From JACKOF01 sp041571855 (GTDB lineage Bacteria > Pseudomonadota > Gammaproteobacteria > Pseudomonadales > Porticoccaceae), in assembly GCA_041571855.1 (NCBI GenBank), contig JBFFTH010000081.1, positions 1-8,910 of the forward strand: a stretch of 8,910 nt of DNA, written 5' to 3'. This document shows positions 1 to 6,435 of this stretch, piece by piece. The notes under the pieces are model-generated. The model did no database searches, was not told where the DNA came from, and worked only from the letters and a program-made list of their open reading frames with translations. Within the stretch, counting starts at the first letter, position 1. The number at the start of each line of letters is the position of its first letter. The position numbers were made by a program, and so were the translations under genes.

Positions 1-790
1 CACTCGACGTGGCATTTTACCCCATGTTGCAGGGCAGAGAATTGCCGCGGTGATCGTTCGCGACAGTCGTCTTCGCTGGCCGGTCACAGAAAACCTGGCC
101 GACATTTTACGCGATCAGCAGGTTCTGTCTGTTGCCAGGCGCGGGAAATACCTGCTGCTGCAGTGTGACAGCGGCCACCTGTTGATGCATCTCGGCATGT
201 CGGGAAACCTGCGATTGGTGGAATCCGCAATAGCGCCGGGCAAACACGATCATGTGGATATTGCCTTTAGTAGCGGCCGTGTTTTGCGGTTTTCCGATCC
301 GCGGCGTTTTGGCGCAATTTTATGGCTCGAGGGCGAGCCGCAGAAACACGGGCTGCTGAGGCATTTGGGGCCTGAGCCACTGGAAGGGGATTTTTGCGGT
401 AGTTACCTCTACCGTCGCTCCCGTCATCGCCGTGCACCGGTGAAAACATTTTTGATGGATAACCGCATTGTGGTTGGCGTTGGCAATATCTACGCCAACG
501 AGGCGCTTTTCCTGAGCGGTATCCGCCCCGACAGAGCGGCCGGGAAAATATCGCCGGCGCGCTATGACAGGCTCGCCACCAATATCGTGTCCGTGCTGGA
601 GAACGCCATCGAACAAGGGGGTACGACGCTGAGGGATTTTGTCGGTGGCGATGGCCGACCGGGTTATTTCAGGCAGCAGCTGAATGTTTATGGACGGGGC
701 GGTAAACCCTGTGTCAATTGCGGCAAGGCGCTGAAAGAAATTCGTCTCGGCCAGCGCAGTACGGTGTTCTGTGCCTGCTGTCAGCGTTAG
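1..790 (+). CDS. mutM: Formamidopyrimidine-DNA glycosylase MutM (Fpg), 5' end cut by window edge
   Basis: Base-excision repair enzyme that removes 8-oxoguanine and formamidopyrimidines from DNA and nicks the abasic site. The reading frame is open to the left edge (first whole codon at position 2, reading TRRGILPHV), so the GTG at 50 is an internal valine, not the start. About nine residues, including the catalytic Pro and Glu of the family's MPELPEVET opening, lie outside the window; with them the protein would be about 271 residues, the normal length. Visible family marks are the lysine in RRGKYL, the LGMSG loop, the VGNIYANEALF helix-two-turn-helix segment, and a C-terminal zinc finger with CVNC and CACC pairs ending in CQR. 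It converges on coaD with an 11-base gap. The identification is very secure; that the missing start is intact is inferred. Confidence 0.97.
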   Translation, partial: TRRGILPHVAGQRIAAVIVRDSRLRWPVTENLADILRDQQVLSVARRGKYLLLQCDSGHLLMHLGMSGNLRLVESAIAPGKHDHVDIAFSSGRVLRFSDPRRFGAILWLEGEPQKHGLLRHLGPEPLEGDFCGSYLYRRSRHRRAPVKTFLMDNRIVVGVGNIYANEALFLSGIRPDRAAGKISPARYDRLATNIVSVLENAIEQGGTTLRDFVGGDGRPGYFRQQLNVYGRGGKPCVNCGKALKEIRLGQRSTVFCACCQR

Positions 791-801
791 CTCGCTGCCG
801 G

Positions 802-1281
802 CTATTTGTTGAATTTTTCCCGCAGTGCCTGATGGACAATTTTGGGTACAAACGGGCTGATATCGCCGCCCAGGGAGGCTATTTCCCGCACCAGTGATGA
901 CGAGATATACGAGTGTTTTTCCGACGGCGTCAGAAAAATGCTTTCGACGTCCGGCGCCAGGGCGCGGTTCATATTGGCCAGCTGGAATTCGTACTCGAAG
1001 TCGGAAACGGCACGCAGTCCGCGCAATACGCCCTGGGCATTGACGCTCTTGACGAAGTCTACGGTAAGCCGGCTCAGCCTCTGTATCTCGATATTTTCCA
1101 GGTGTGACAGTGACTCCTCAGCCAGGGCTATACGTTCATCGGTTGAGAAAAGCGGTCCTTTTTTCTCGCTGACGGCAATGGCAATAATCACCCGGTCGAA
1201 GAGCCGGCTGGCCCGCTCGGCGAGGTCAACATGGCCATTGGTAATGGGGTCAAAAGTTCCGGGGTAGACAATGGTTTTCAC
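802..1281 (-). CDS. coaD: Phosphopantetheine adenylyltransferase CoaD
   Basis: Cytoplasmic enzyme of coenzyme A synthesis that joins 4'-phosphopantetheine and ATP to give dephospho-CoA and pyrophosphate. At 159 residues it has the usual length. It opens with the nucleotidyltransferase segment YPGTFDPITNGH, where TNGH at residues 14-17 is the HxGH-like motif that binds ATP. RGLR at 87-90 and ISSSLVRE at 126-133 are further family signatures. The start is GTG, supported by a GAGGA ribosome binding site seven bases upstream on the minus strand. It follows rsmD on the same strand with a 57-base gap, so the two are probably cotranscribed, and it converges with mutM. Nothing in the reading frame looks damaged. 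Confidence 0.97.
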   Translation of the reverse strand: MKTIVYPGTFDPITNGHVDLAERASRLFDRVIIAIAVSEKKGPLFSTDERIALAEESLSHLENIEIQRLSRLTVDFVKSVNAQGVLRGLRAVSDFEYEFQLANMNRALAPDVESIFLTPSEKHSYISSSLVREIASLGGDISPFVPKIVHQALREKFNK

Positions 1282-1338
1282 AGGGGAGTCCTCGCTCCAG
1301 TCATTGGAGAGCGATGGTAAACAATTTGCGCTGGCGGC

Positions 1339-1935
1339 TCAATCTCGCCGATAGAGCCGGAAAGCGACATCGCCGCCAGTTTTGTCCTTCAGCAGATGCC
1401 AGCCGGGTGGGGGCGAGAGCATAGCGTCGCTGGCCGCTGTTTCGATGTAAATCAGCGCATTTTCCGCCAGCCAGGCATTGCTTTCCAGGCGCTCAATCGC
1501 GGGCATCAGCAGATCACTCGCAAAAGGCGGGTCCAGAAAAACGATATCAAAGGATTGCCGCTCCGGGTTTTTATCCAGCCAGCTGAGGGCGTCAGTTTTG
1601 ATAACGATGGCATTGTCGGCTGCAAGCAGATGCCTGTTTTGTTGCAGAGCGGCGACGGCGCCAGGGTTGGCTTCAAGCAGGGTGGCGCTGGCGGCGCCTC
1701 GCGAGAGGGCCTCAAATCCCAGCGCGCCTGAGCCGGCAAATACATCGAGGCAGCGGGCCGAGGATATGCTGGGCTGCAGCCAGTTAAACAGGGTTTCCCG
1801 GATTCTGTCGCCGGTGGGCCTGAGTCCCTCTGCCTCCGGAAATTGAAGTTTGCGCCCGCGCCACATGCCACCGATAATACGCAGCCTGTTTTTGCTGTGA
1901 ACTGTTGCGTGTTTTTTCCTTCGCCGAGTGCTCAA
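1339..1935 (-). CDS. rsmD: 16S rRNA (guanine(966)-N(2))-methyltransferase RsmD
   Basis: S-adenosylmethionine-dependent enzyme that methylates G966 of 16S rRNA in the small ribosomal subunit. The 198-residue product shows the family pattern in order: RIIGGMWRGRKL near residues 19-29, LRPTGDRIRETLFNWL at 38-53, the SAM-binding DVFAGSGALG at 64-73, and the catalytic LDPPF at 134-138, an NPPF-like motif. The start is TTG, preceded by GGGGA a dozen bases upstream. No ATG or GTG occurs in frame between this TTG and the upstream stop codon, and the next in-frame ATG falls inside the conserved RIIGGMW segment, so TTG is the best choice. The gene is divergent from ftsY, as in E. coli, and lies upstream of coaD. 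Confidence 0.95.
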   Translation of the reverse strand: MSTRRRKKHATVHSKNRLRIIGGMWRGRKLQFPEAEGLRPTGDRIRETLFNWLQPSISSARCLDVFAGSGALGFEALSRGAASATLLEANPGAVAALQQNRHLLAADNAIVIKTDALSWLDKNPERQSFDIVFLDPPFASDLLMPAIERLESNAWLAENALIYIETAASDAMLSPPPGWHLLKDKTGGDVAFRLYRRD

Positions 1936-2058
1936 GGCCTGATTTCCCCGTGTCGGAAGCCTGTTTCAGGTAAAGGTCGGCAGAATACAGATGAAATATC
2001 CCTAAATCGAGAGAATCATAACGGCCGGCAGTCAGCTGGCCAGAGTTGGAGTTGTTGA

Positions 2059-3228
2059 ATGGAAGGTATGGATTTGCAAGCCCTGAACCAGTTTTGGCTG
2101 GATTACCAGCACGAATTGGCCTGGCTGGGCCTGGTAGTGGTCGGCCTGTGGCTGTTGTGGGCGACAGTGAGGCTGGTCGGTCGCAAGAGGGCAGCTAAAG
2201 CCGCGGCAAAAGAAAAGCCGGCGACGCCGACTGAGGCGGCGCCAGCGGAACAAGAGGCGGCGATTGAGGCGCCAGCCGAGGAGGAGCAGGCAGTTCCACA
2301 GCTGCCGGTCGAGGAGGTCTCGCTGGCGCAGCGTTTTCGACGCGGCCTCGCCAGAACCCGGCAAAACTTCACCGACCTGTTTGTCCCCGGCCAGGCCATT
2401 GATGCCGACCTGCTGGAAGAGCTGGAGACGCATTTGTTGATGGCCGATGTGGGTATGACTATCACGCAGCGGGTGCTGGACGAGCTTGAGCAGCAGGTTC
2501 GCCAGAACAAACTGCAGGGTGCCGATGCCATGGAACACGCGCTTCGGCAGATTTTGCTGGATATAGTGAAGCCATGCGAACAGCCGATCAGCTTTGGTCG
2601 CGAGGCCGGGCCGCAGGTGATCCTGGTGGTGGGAGTGAATGGTGTCGGCAAAACCACCACTATTGGAAAAATGGCCAGGCGCATCCAGGCCGAGGGCAAA
2701 AAAGTCATGCTGGCTGCAGGGGATACCTTCCGCGCAGCCGCAGTCGAACAGCTGCAGGTGTGGGGCGAACGCAACCAGGTGCCGGTTGTGGCCCAGCACA
2801 CAGGTGCCGACAGTGCGTCGGTCATTTATGATGCCGTTCAGTCCGCCGCCTCGAAGGCTGTCGACGTGGTGATTGCGGATACCGCTGGGCGTCTGCACAA
2901 TAAAGACAACCTGATGGAAGAGCTGAAAAAGGTCACCCGGGTGATGAAGAAGCTGGATGAAACAGCACCCCATGAAGTCCTGTTGGTGCTGGATGCCGCG
3001 ACAGGCCAGAATGCCCTGTCGCAGATGCGCGAGTTCCAGGCGGCTGCCGGTGTCACCGGCGTCGCCTTAACCAAGCTGGATGGCACGGCAAAGGGCGGGG
3101 TCATTTTTCCGCTCTGTGACCAGTTCGGTGTGCCGGTGCGGTTTGTCGGTGTTGGCGAAGGCGTCGATGACCTGCAGCCATTCGATGCCACAGCCTTCGT
3201 GGATGCGCTGTTTGCCCGAGATGCCTGA
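2059..3228 (+). CDS. ftsY: Signal recognition particle receptor FtsY, with N-terminal membrane segment
   Basis: GTPase receptor that docks SRP-ribosome complexes at the inner membrane for cotranslational insertion of membrane proteins. The 389-residue protein has three parts. Residues about 19-40 form a hydrophobic stretch that looks like a transmembrane helix, followed by RKRAAK. Residues about 45-85 are a low-complexity Ala/Glu/Pro linker. From about 88 onward lies the NG domain: G1 GVNGVGKTTT at 192-201, DTFRAAA at 222-228, DTAGR at 274-278, TKLDGTAKGG at 338-347 and the closing GVGE at 364-367. The ATG at 2059 has GGAG eight bases upstream; a second ATG at 2068 would lose only three residues. 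E. coli FtsY has an acidic A domain without a true membrane span, so the anchor is a variation. First gene of the ftsYEX cluster. Confidence 0.96.
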   Translation: MEGMDLQALNQFWLDYQHELAWLGLVVVGLWLLWATVRLVGRKRAAKAAAKEKPATPTEAAPAEQEAAIEAPAEEEQAVPQLPVEEVSLAQRFRRGLARTRQNFTDLFVPGQAIDADLLEELETHLLMADVGMTITQRVLDELEQQVRQNKLQGADAMEHALRQILLDIVKPCEQPISFGREAGPQVILVVGVNGVGKTTTIGKMARRIQAEGKKVMLAAGDTFRAAAVEQLQVWGERNQVPVVAQHTGADSASVIYDAVQSAASKAVDVVIADTAGRLHNKDNLMEELKKVTRVMKKLDETAPHEVLLVLDAATGQNALSQMREFQAAAGVTGVALTKLDGTAKGGVIFPLCDQFGVPVRFVGVGEGVDDLQPFDATAFVDALFARDA

Positions 3229-3252
3229 GTAATCACTGACGAAAATACTGCA

Positions 3253-3930
3253 ATGATCCAGTTCGACCGCATCAGCAAGCGCTACCCCTCCGGGCAGGAG
3301 GCGCTGTCTGCTGTCAGTTTTGAACTGGCCCGGGGCGAGATGGCATTTCTGACCGGCCACTCGGGTGCCGGCAAGAGTACCCTGCTGAAGCTGATTATGC
3401 TGATGGAACGGCCAACTCACGGCCACCTGCTGATCAATGGCAAGAACCTGGGACGCCTTCACCGCAGCCAGATTCCCTATTACCGCCGCCGCGTTGGCGT
3501 GGTGTTCCAGAATCACCAGTTGCTGTTTGATCGCAGCGTGCACGACAATGTTGCGCTTCCTCTGCTGGTGTCCGGCTATCGCCCCCAGGATGTGGGGCGC
3601 CGGGTTCGAGCTGCCCTGGACAAGGTGGGGCTGCTGCACAAGGAAAAACACAACCCGATCTCACTTTCAGGTGGCGAGCAGCAGCGGGTGGGGATCGCGC
3701 GGGCTGTGGTGCACAAGCCGCGCATTCTGCTCGCCGACGAGCCGACCGGTAACCTGGATCCCGAATTGTCAGCCGAGATCATGACCCTGTTCCGCCAGTT
3801 TGGAGAGCTGGGCGTCACGGTATTGATTGCCACCCACGATATCGATCTGGTGGAGAGCATGGGCTGGCGGCGGCTGGTGTTGAGCGAAGGGCGGATGATC
3901 AGCGGCGGCGGGGGCAGGGATGCAGCGTAA
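3253..3930 (+). CDS. ftsE: Cell division ATP-binding protein FtsE
   Basis: Cytoplasmic ATPase of the FtsEX complex, an ABC-transporter-like machine that works at the division septum and controls peptidoglycan hydrolases across the membrane. The 225-residue protein carries all ABC motifs: Walker A GHSGAGKST at 35-43, Q-loop glutamine at 86, signature LSGGEQQR at 138-145, Walker B ILLADEP at 158-164 with its catalytic glutamate, and the H-loop histidine of ATHD at 195. No clear Shine-Dalgarno sequence stands before the ATG; the short 24-base gap from ftsY suggests cotranscription. The 3' end overlaps ftsX by 11 bases. Other MacB/LolD-like ATPases look similar, but the position between ftsY and ftsX settles the identity. 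Confidence 0.97.
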   Translation: MIQFDRISKRYPSGQEALSAVSFELARGEMAFLTGHSGAGKSTLLKLIMLMERPTHGHLLINGKNLGRLHRSQIPYYRRRVGVVFQNHQLLFDRSVHDNVALPLLVSGYRPQDVGRRVRAALDKVGLLHKEKHNPISLSGGEQQRVGIARAVVHKPRILLADEPTGNLDPELSAEIMTLFRQFGELGVTVLIATHDIDLVESMGWRRLVLSEGRMISGGGGRDAA

Positions 3931-4915
3931 GAACTCAGCAGCGCCTGAGCCGAGAGGCAAAGGCGCCACCGGGCAGAATATTCGGCTGGTCAATCGCCTG
4001 CAGGGTTATGCGCTGAACCATCGACAGGTTTCAGTGGCGACCTTAAGGCGCTTGCGGGGATCACCGGTCCAGACCCTGATGACAGCGCTGGTGATCGCCA
4101 TTGCGCTGGGCCTGCCTGCGGTGCTCTACGTGGGTGTGGTCAATCTGAATCAGCTCAGCAGCGGTTTTCAGGACAGCGCCCGAATTACAGTCTTTCTTGA
4201 CCGCAACGCAGGGCGGGAAGCCATTGACGAGTTGCGGAGCAAACTGGAAAAAGATGCCGAGCTCGCCGAGGTGACCTATATCTCGAGAGAGCAGGCGCTG
4301 GCGGAATTCAGGGCCCTGTCCGGTTTTGGCCAGGTCCTCGATATGCTGGATGAAAACCCCTTGCCGCCGGTTCTGCTGGTGCGGCCCTCGACGGACTCAA
4401 AAAGCGATCTCGCCGCCAGCGAAAGGCTGGTAGAAAAGCTGTTGGCAGTGCCATTAGTGGACGATGTCAAACTGGATATGAAATGGGTGCAGCGTCTCCA
4501 GTCTGTGCTGGAAGTCAGCCGCCGTCTGGCATTTATGCTGGCGGGCCTGCTTTCACTGGGTGTGTTGCTCATAGTCGGCAACACCATACGCCTGGCCATT
4601 GAAAGCCGCCGCGACGAGATTGTGGTGGTGAAGCTGGTCGGTGGTACAGACAGTTATGTGCGCCGGCCGTTTCTCTACACGGGTCTCTGGTATGGGGTGA
4701 TCGGCGGCGTTCTGGCCTGGCTGCTGGTCTGGCTGGGGGTGTCGTGGCTTGATCTGTCGGTGCAGCGTCTCACCGCCCTCTATCAGGGCCGCTTTCAGTT
4801 GCAGGGGCTGGGTTTTTCCGGCCTGCTGGCGTTGGTATCAATTGCCGCCGGCCTGGGCCTGGCCGGGTCCTGGCTGGCCGTGTCGCAGCACCTGTCCGAG
4901 ATTGAGCCGAAATAG
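3920..4915 (+). CDS. ftsX: Cell division protein FtsX
   Basis: Inner-membrane partner of FtsE. The 331-residue protein has a basic cytoplasmic N-terminus of about 50 residues, a first membrane helix at about 53-75, a periplasmic domain at about 76-200 (the part that in known FtsX proteins contacts hydrolase activators such as EnvC), and three further helices at about 203-225, 253-275 and 298-322. NTIRLAIESRRDEI after the second helix and KLVGGTDSYVRRPF before the third are typical of the family and of the cytoplasmic coupling region. The start ATG at 3920 overlaps the end of ftsE and has a G-rich ribosome binding site inside it. The C-terminus ends normally, followed by the rpoH leader. Confidence 0.96.
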   Translation: MQRKNSAAPEPRGKGATGQNIRLVNRLQGYALNHRQVSVATLRRLRGSPVQTLMTALVIAIALGLPAVLYVGVVNLNQLSSGFQDSARITVFLDRNAGREAIDELRSKLEKDAELAEVTYISREQALAEFRALSGFGQVLDMLDENPLPPVLLVRPSTDSKSDLAASERLVEKLLAVPLVDDVKLDMKWVQRLQSVLEVSRRLAFMLAGLLSLGVLLIVGNTIRLAIESRRDEIVVVKLVGGTDSYVRRPFLYTGLWYGVIGGVLAWLLVWLGVSWLDLSVQRLTALYQGRFQLQGLGFSGLLALVSIAAGLGLAGSWLAVSQHLSEIEPK

Positions 4916-4980
4916 GGCGAAAGTGCAGCTATAGTTGGCAAAAATGCGGGTATCTACGCCGATTAAAACTGTTTTGGCCG

Positions 4981-5008
4981 GGAACTTCCGAAGAGGTTGT
5001 AAATCCAA
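4981..5008 (+). promoter_or_regulatory. Predicted sigma-E (RpoE/AlgU) promoter of rpoH
   Basis: GGAACTT at 4981-4987 is a full match to the -35 element of extracytoplasmic-stress sigma factors of the RpoE/AlgU type. After 16 bases comes TCCAA at 5004-5008, which fits the -10 pattern TCNRA. Transcription would begin a few bases later, giving a leader of about 50 bases before the rpoH ATG. Sigma-E-dependent transcription of rpoH is known in E. coli and Pseudomonas aeruginosa. The elements are seen; the function is inferred. Confidence 0.75.
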
Positions 5009-5031
5009 TCAATGTCTGCAAAAATACTGCG

Positions 5032-5046
5032 CCCCATTTTGTGGGG
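5032..5046 (+). promoter_or_regulatory. Small hairpin in the rpoH leader, just before the ribosome binding site
   Basis: CCCCA at 5032-5036 pairs with TGGGG at 5042-5046 around a five-base loop, TTTTG. Five bases later comes a strong ribosome binding site, AAGAGGTG at 5052-5059, six bases before the rpoH ATG. The hairpin does not itself cover the ribosome binding site and no T tract follows it, so it is not a convincing terminator. It may shape the messenger leader. Heat-controlled translation of rpoH is known in E. coli, where the structure lies mostly in the coding region; a similar role here is only a guess. Confidence 0.4.
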
Positions 5047-5065
5047 TATTTAAGAGGTGTAAGAA

Positions 5066-5917
5066 ATGAACAAAGAGCTGCAAACAACAGAATGGATGAC
5101 GCCGGGCGCAAATATTGCCGCCTATATGCAGGGTGTCAACAGAGTTGCCGTTCTTTCCCAGGAAGAAGAGCTCCAGTTGGCGGAAGATCTTTACTATCGC
5201 GGAGATCTTGATGCCGCGCGAAAGCTGATTCTTTCGCACCTGCGCTTTGTGGTCCATATCGCGCGATCCTACAACGGCTACGGTCTGCCTCTCAGTGACC
5301 TGATCCAGGAAGGCAACGTCGGACTGATGAAAGCTGTCAAACGCTATAATCCAGAGAAAGGCGTGCGCCTGGTGTCATTTGCAGTGCACTGGATCAAGGC
5401 CGAAATTCACGAGTATGTGCTGCGCAACTGGCGCATTGTCAAAATTGCCACCACCAAGGCACAGCGCAAACTGTTCTTCAACCTCCGGGGTTCCAAGAAG
5501 AAGCTGGCCTGGTTGACCAATGACGAGGCGCAGGCGATTGCCGACGACCTCGGCGTCAAGCCGGAACAGGTTCGCGAAATGGAGAGCCGCCTGTCCGCAC
5601 GCGATGCCGCGTTTGATGCGCCATCGGATGAAGACGACGAACAGGGCTTCTCGCCGGTGTATTACCTGGAAGATAAAAGTGCCGATCCGGCCCTGTTGCT
5701 GGAAAAAGCAGACAGTAAAGAGGACAGCTTCGCTCGCATGGCGAAGGCCATGGCAAAACTGGACCAACGCAGTCAGGATATTCTCCAAAGTCGCTGGCTG
5801 AATGAACCCAAGGCGACACTGCACGACCTGGCCGATAAGTACGGTGTTTCAGCTGAGCGCATCCGCCAGCTTGAGCAGAATGCGATGAAAAAAATTCGAG
5901 CGGCCATGACAAGCTAG
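5066..5917 (+). CDS. rpoH: Heat-shock RNA polymerase sigma factor RpoH (sigma-32)
   Basis: Alternative sigma factor that directs RNA polymerase to heat-shock promoters (chaperones and proteases). The 283-residue length matches E. coli RpoH (284). Region 2 spans about 51-120, with LSHLRFVVHIARSYNGYGLP and DLIQEGNVGLMKAVKRYNP for core binding and -10 recognition. The RpoH box QRKLFFNLR at 133-141 separates it from RpoD and RpoS. Region 4.2 near the C-terminus has the helix-turn-helix TLHDLADKYGVSAERIRQLE at 251-270. An acidic stretch, DEDDEQ, lies at about 188-193. The ATG has a strong AAGAGGTG ribosome binding site and a separate leader with a sigma-E-type promoter, so the gene is likely expressed on its own as well as by readthrough from ftsX. 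A clear terminator follows 20 bases after the stop. Confidence 0.98.
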   Translation: MNKELQTTEWMTPGANIAAYMQGVNRVAVLSQEEELQLAEDLYYRGDLDAARKLILSHLRFVVHIARSYNGYGLPLSDLIQEGNVGLMKAVKRYNPEKGVRLVSFAVHWIKAEIHEYVLRNWRIVKIATTKAQRKLFFNLRGSKKKLAWLTNDEAQAIADDLGVKPEQVREMESRLSARDAAFDAPSDEDDEQGFSPVYYLEDKSADPALLLEKADSKEDSFARMAKAMAKLDQRSQDILQSRWLNEPKATLHDLADKYGVSAERIRQLEQNAMKKIRAAMTS

Positions 5918-5936
5918 AAGGGTGCTTGTGGGGCCG

Positions 5937-5964
5937 AAAAAAGCCGCGTCATCGCGGCTTTTTT
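5937..5964 (+). terminator. Rho-independent terminator after rpoH
   Basis: A perfect 12-base inverted repeat: AAAAAAGCCGCG at 5937-5948, loop TCAT, then CGCGGCTTTTTT at 5953-5964. The GC core is six pairs and the run of six T follows it directly. It sits 20 bases beyond the rpoH stop. The A tract on the left side means it could also work on the other strand, but no minus-strand gene ends here. Confidence 0.93.
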
Positions 5965-5969
5965 ATTGA

Positions 5970-6000
5970 TTGACAGTTAACCGAAATTCGATGGTGCAAT
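5970..6000 (+). promoter_or_regulatory. Weak candidate promoter for the DUF423 gene and trmB
   Basis: A perfect -35 hexamer, TTGACA, lies at 5970-5975, directly after the terminator. The best -10 is TGCAAT at 5995-6000 (four of six consensus bases) with a spacer of 19, longer than ideal. The position is right, since a new transcript must begin between the terminator and the gene at 6042, but the -10 match is poor. Confidence 0.35.
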
Positions 6001-6041
6001 GCCTCCCGCAGCGGGCAGGATGGAACAACAGGCAGGTTTTG

Positions 6042-6425
6042 ATGATAAGAGCGGCGGCGGTTTTTGCCGGTTTAAGTGGTTTTTTCGCTGTGGCACTGGG
6101 TGCTTTTGGCGCCCACGGCCTGCGTAATCAGGTTTCACCGTCGATGCTGGATGTTTGGCAGACAGCCGTTCTCTACCAGATGTTTCACAGCCTGGCACTG
6201 CTGGCTGTGGTGATTTTCTGGTTGCGGCAGAACAGCCGTTGCCTCAGGTTCGCAGCCATATTTTTTGGCCTCGGGATGGCGGTTTTTTCCGGCAGCCTCT
6301 ACGGGCTGGTGTTGAGCGGCATAACGCAGCTGGGGATGATTACGCCACTGGGTGGCGTGATGCTGCTGGCAGGATGGGCCTGCTTTACCGCTACTCTCTT
6401 TACTTTGAAGCCTGGCAGGTTCTAG
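6042..6425 (+). CDS. DUF423 family small membrane protein (YgdD-like)
   Basis: Small inner-membrane protein of unknown biochemical role, related to E. coli YgdD. With the start at 6042 it has 127 residues, close to the family's usual size of about 130, and is mostly hydrophobic with four likely membrane helices. Family marks are GAFGAHGL at 20-27, WQTAVLYQMFHSLALL at 39-54, GSLYGL at 84-89 and TPLGG at 101-105. The frame is open from a TTG at 5970, but that would add 24 polar residues (start MTVNRNS) not typical of the family. ATG at 6042 has AGGCAGG a few bases upstream and puts the hydrophobic segment at the N-terminus. The stop overlaps the ribosome binding site of trmB, so the two are probably cotranscribed. 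A pathway role is not visible. Confidence 0.88.
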   Translation: MIRAAAVFAGLSGFFAVALGAFGAHGLRNQVSPSMLDVWQTAVLYQMFHSLALLAVVIFWLRQNSRCLRFAAIFFGLGMAVFSGSLYGLVLSGITQLGMITPLGGVMLLAGWACFTATLFTLKPGRF

Positions 6426-6435
6426 GAGAAAAAGC

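Noticed and set aside
782..797. Terminator between the convergent mutM and coaD genes (CAGCG / CGCTG)
   Set aside because: The stem has only five pairs, includes the mutM stop region, and has no T tract after it on the plus strand.
842..1267. Long open frame on the plus strand opposite coaD
   Set aside because: It is the antisense of coaD, has no family-like sequence or ribosome binding site, and coaD is unmistakable.
1936..2058. Promoters in the divergent rsmD/ftsY gap
   Set aside because: Both genes probably start transcription here, but no pair of hexamers on either strand exceeds about three or four matches each with correct spacing, so I name none.
2032..2973. Long open frame of 313 codons on the minus strand opposite ftsY
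   Set aside because: It mirrors the ftsY coding sequence, with His/Gln/Leu-rich composition typical of antisense frames; FtsY motifs are intact on the plus strand.
4935..5003. Sigma-70-type promoters for rpoH (TTGGCA at 4935; TTGGCC at 4974 with TGTAAA at 4998)
   Set aside because: TTGGCA has no -10 at usable spacing. The second pair is only four of six at both ends. The sigma-E match is much better.
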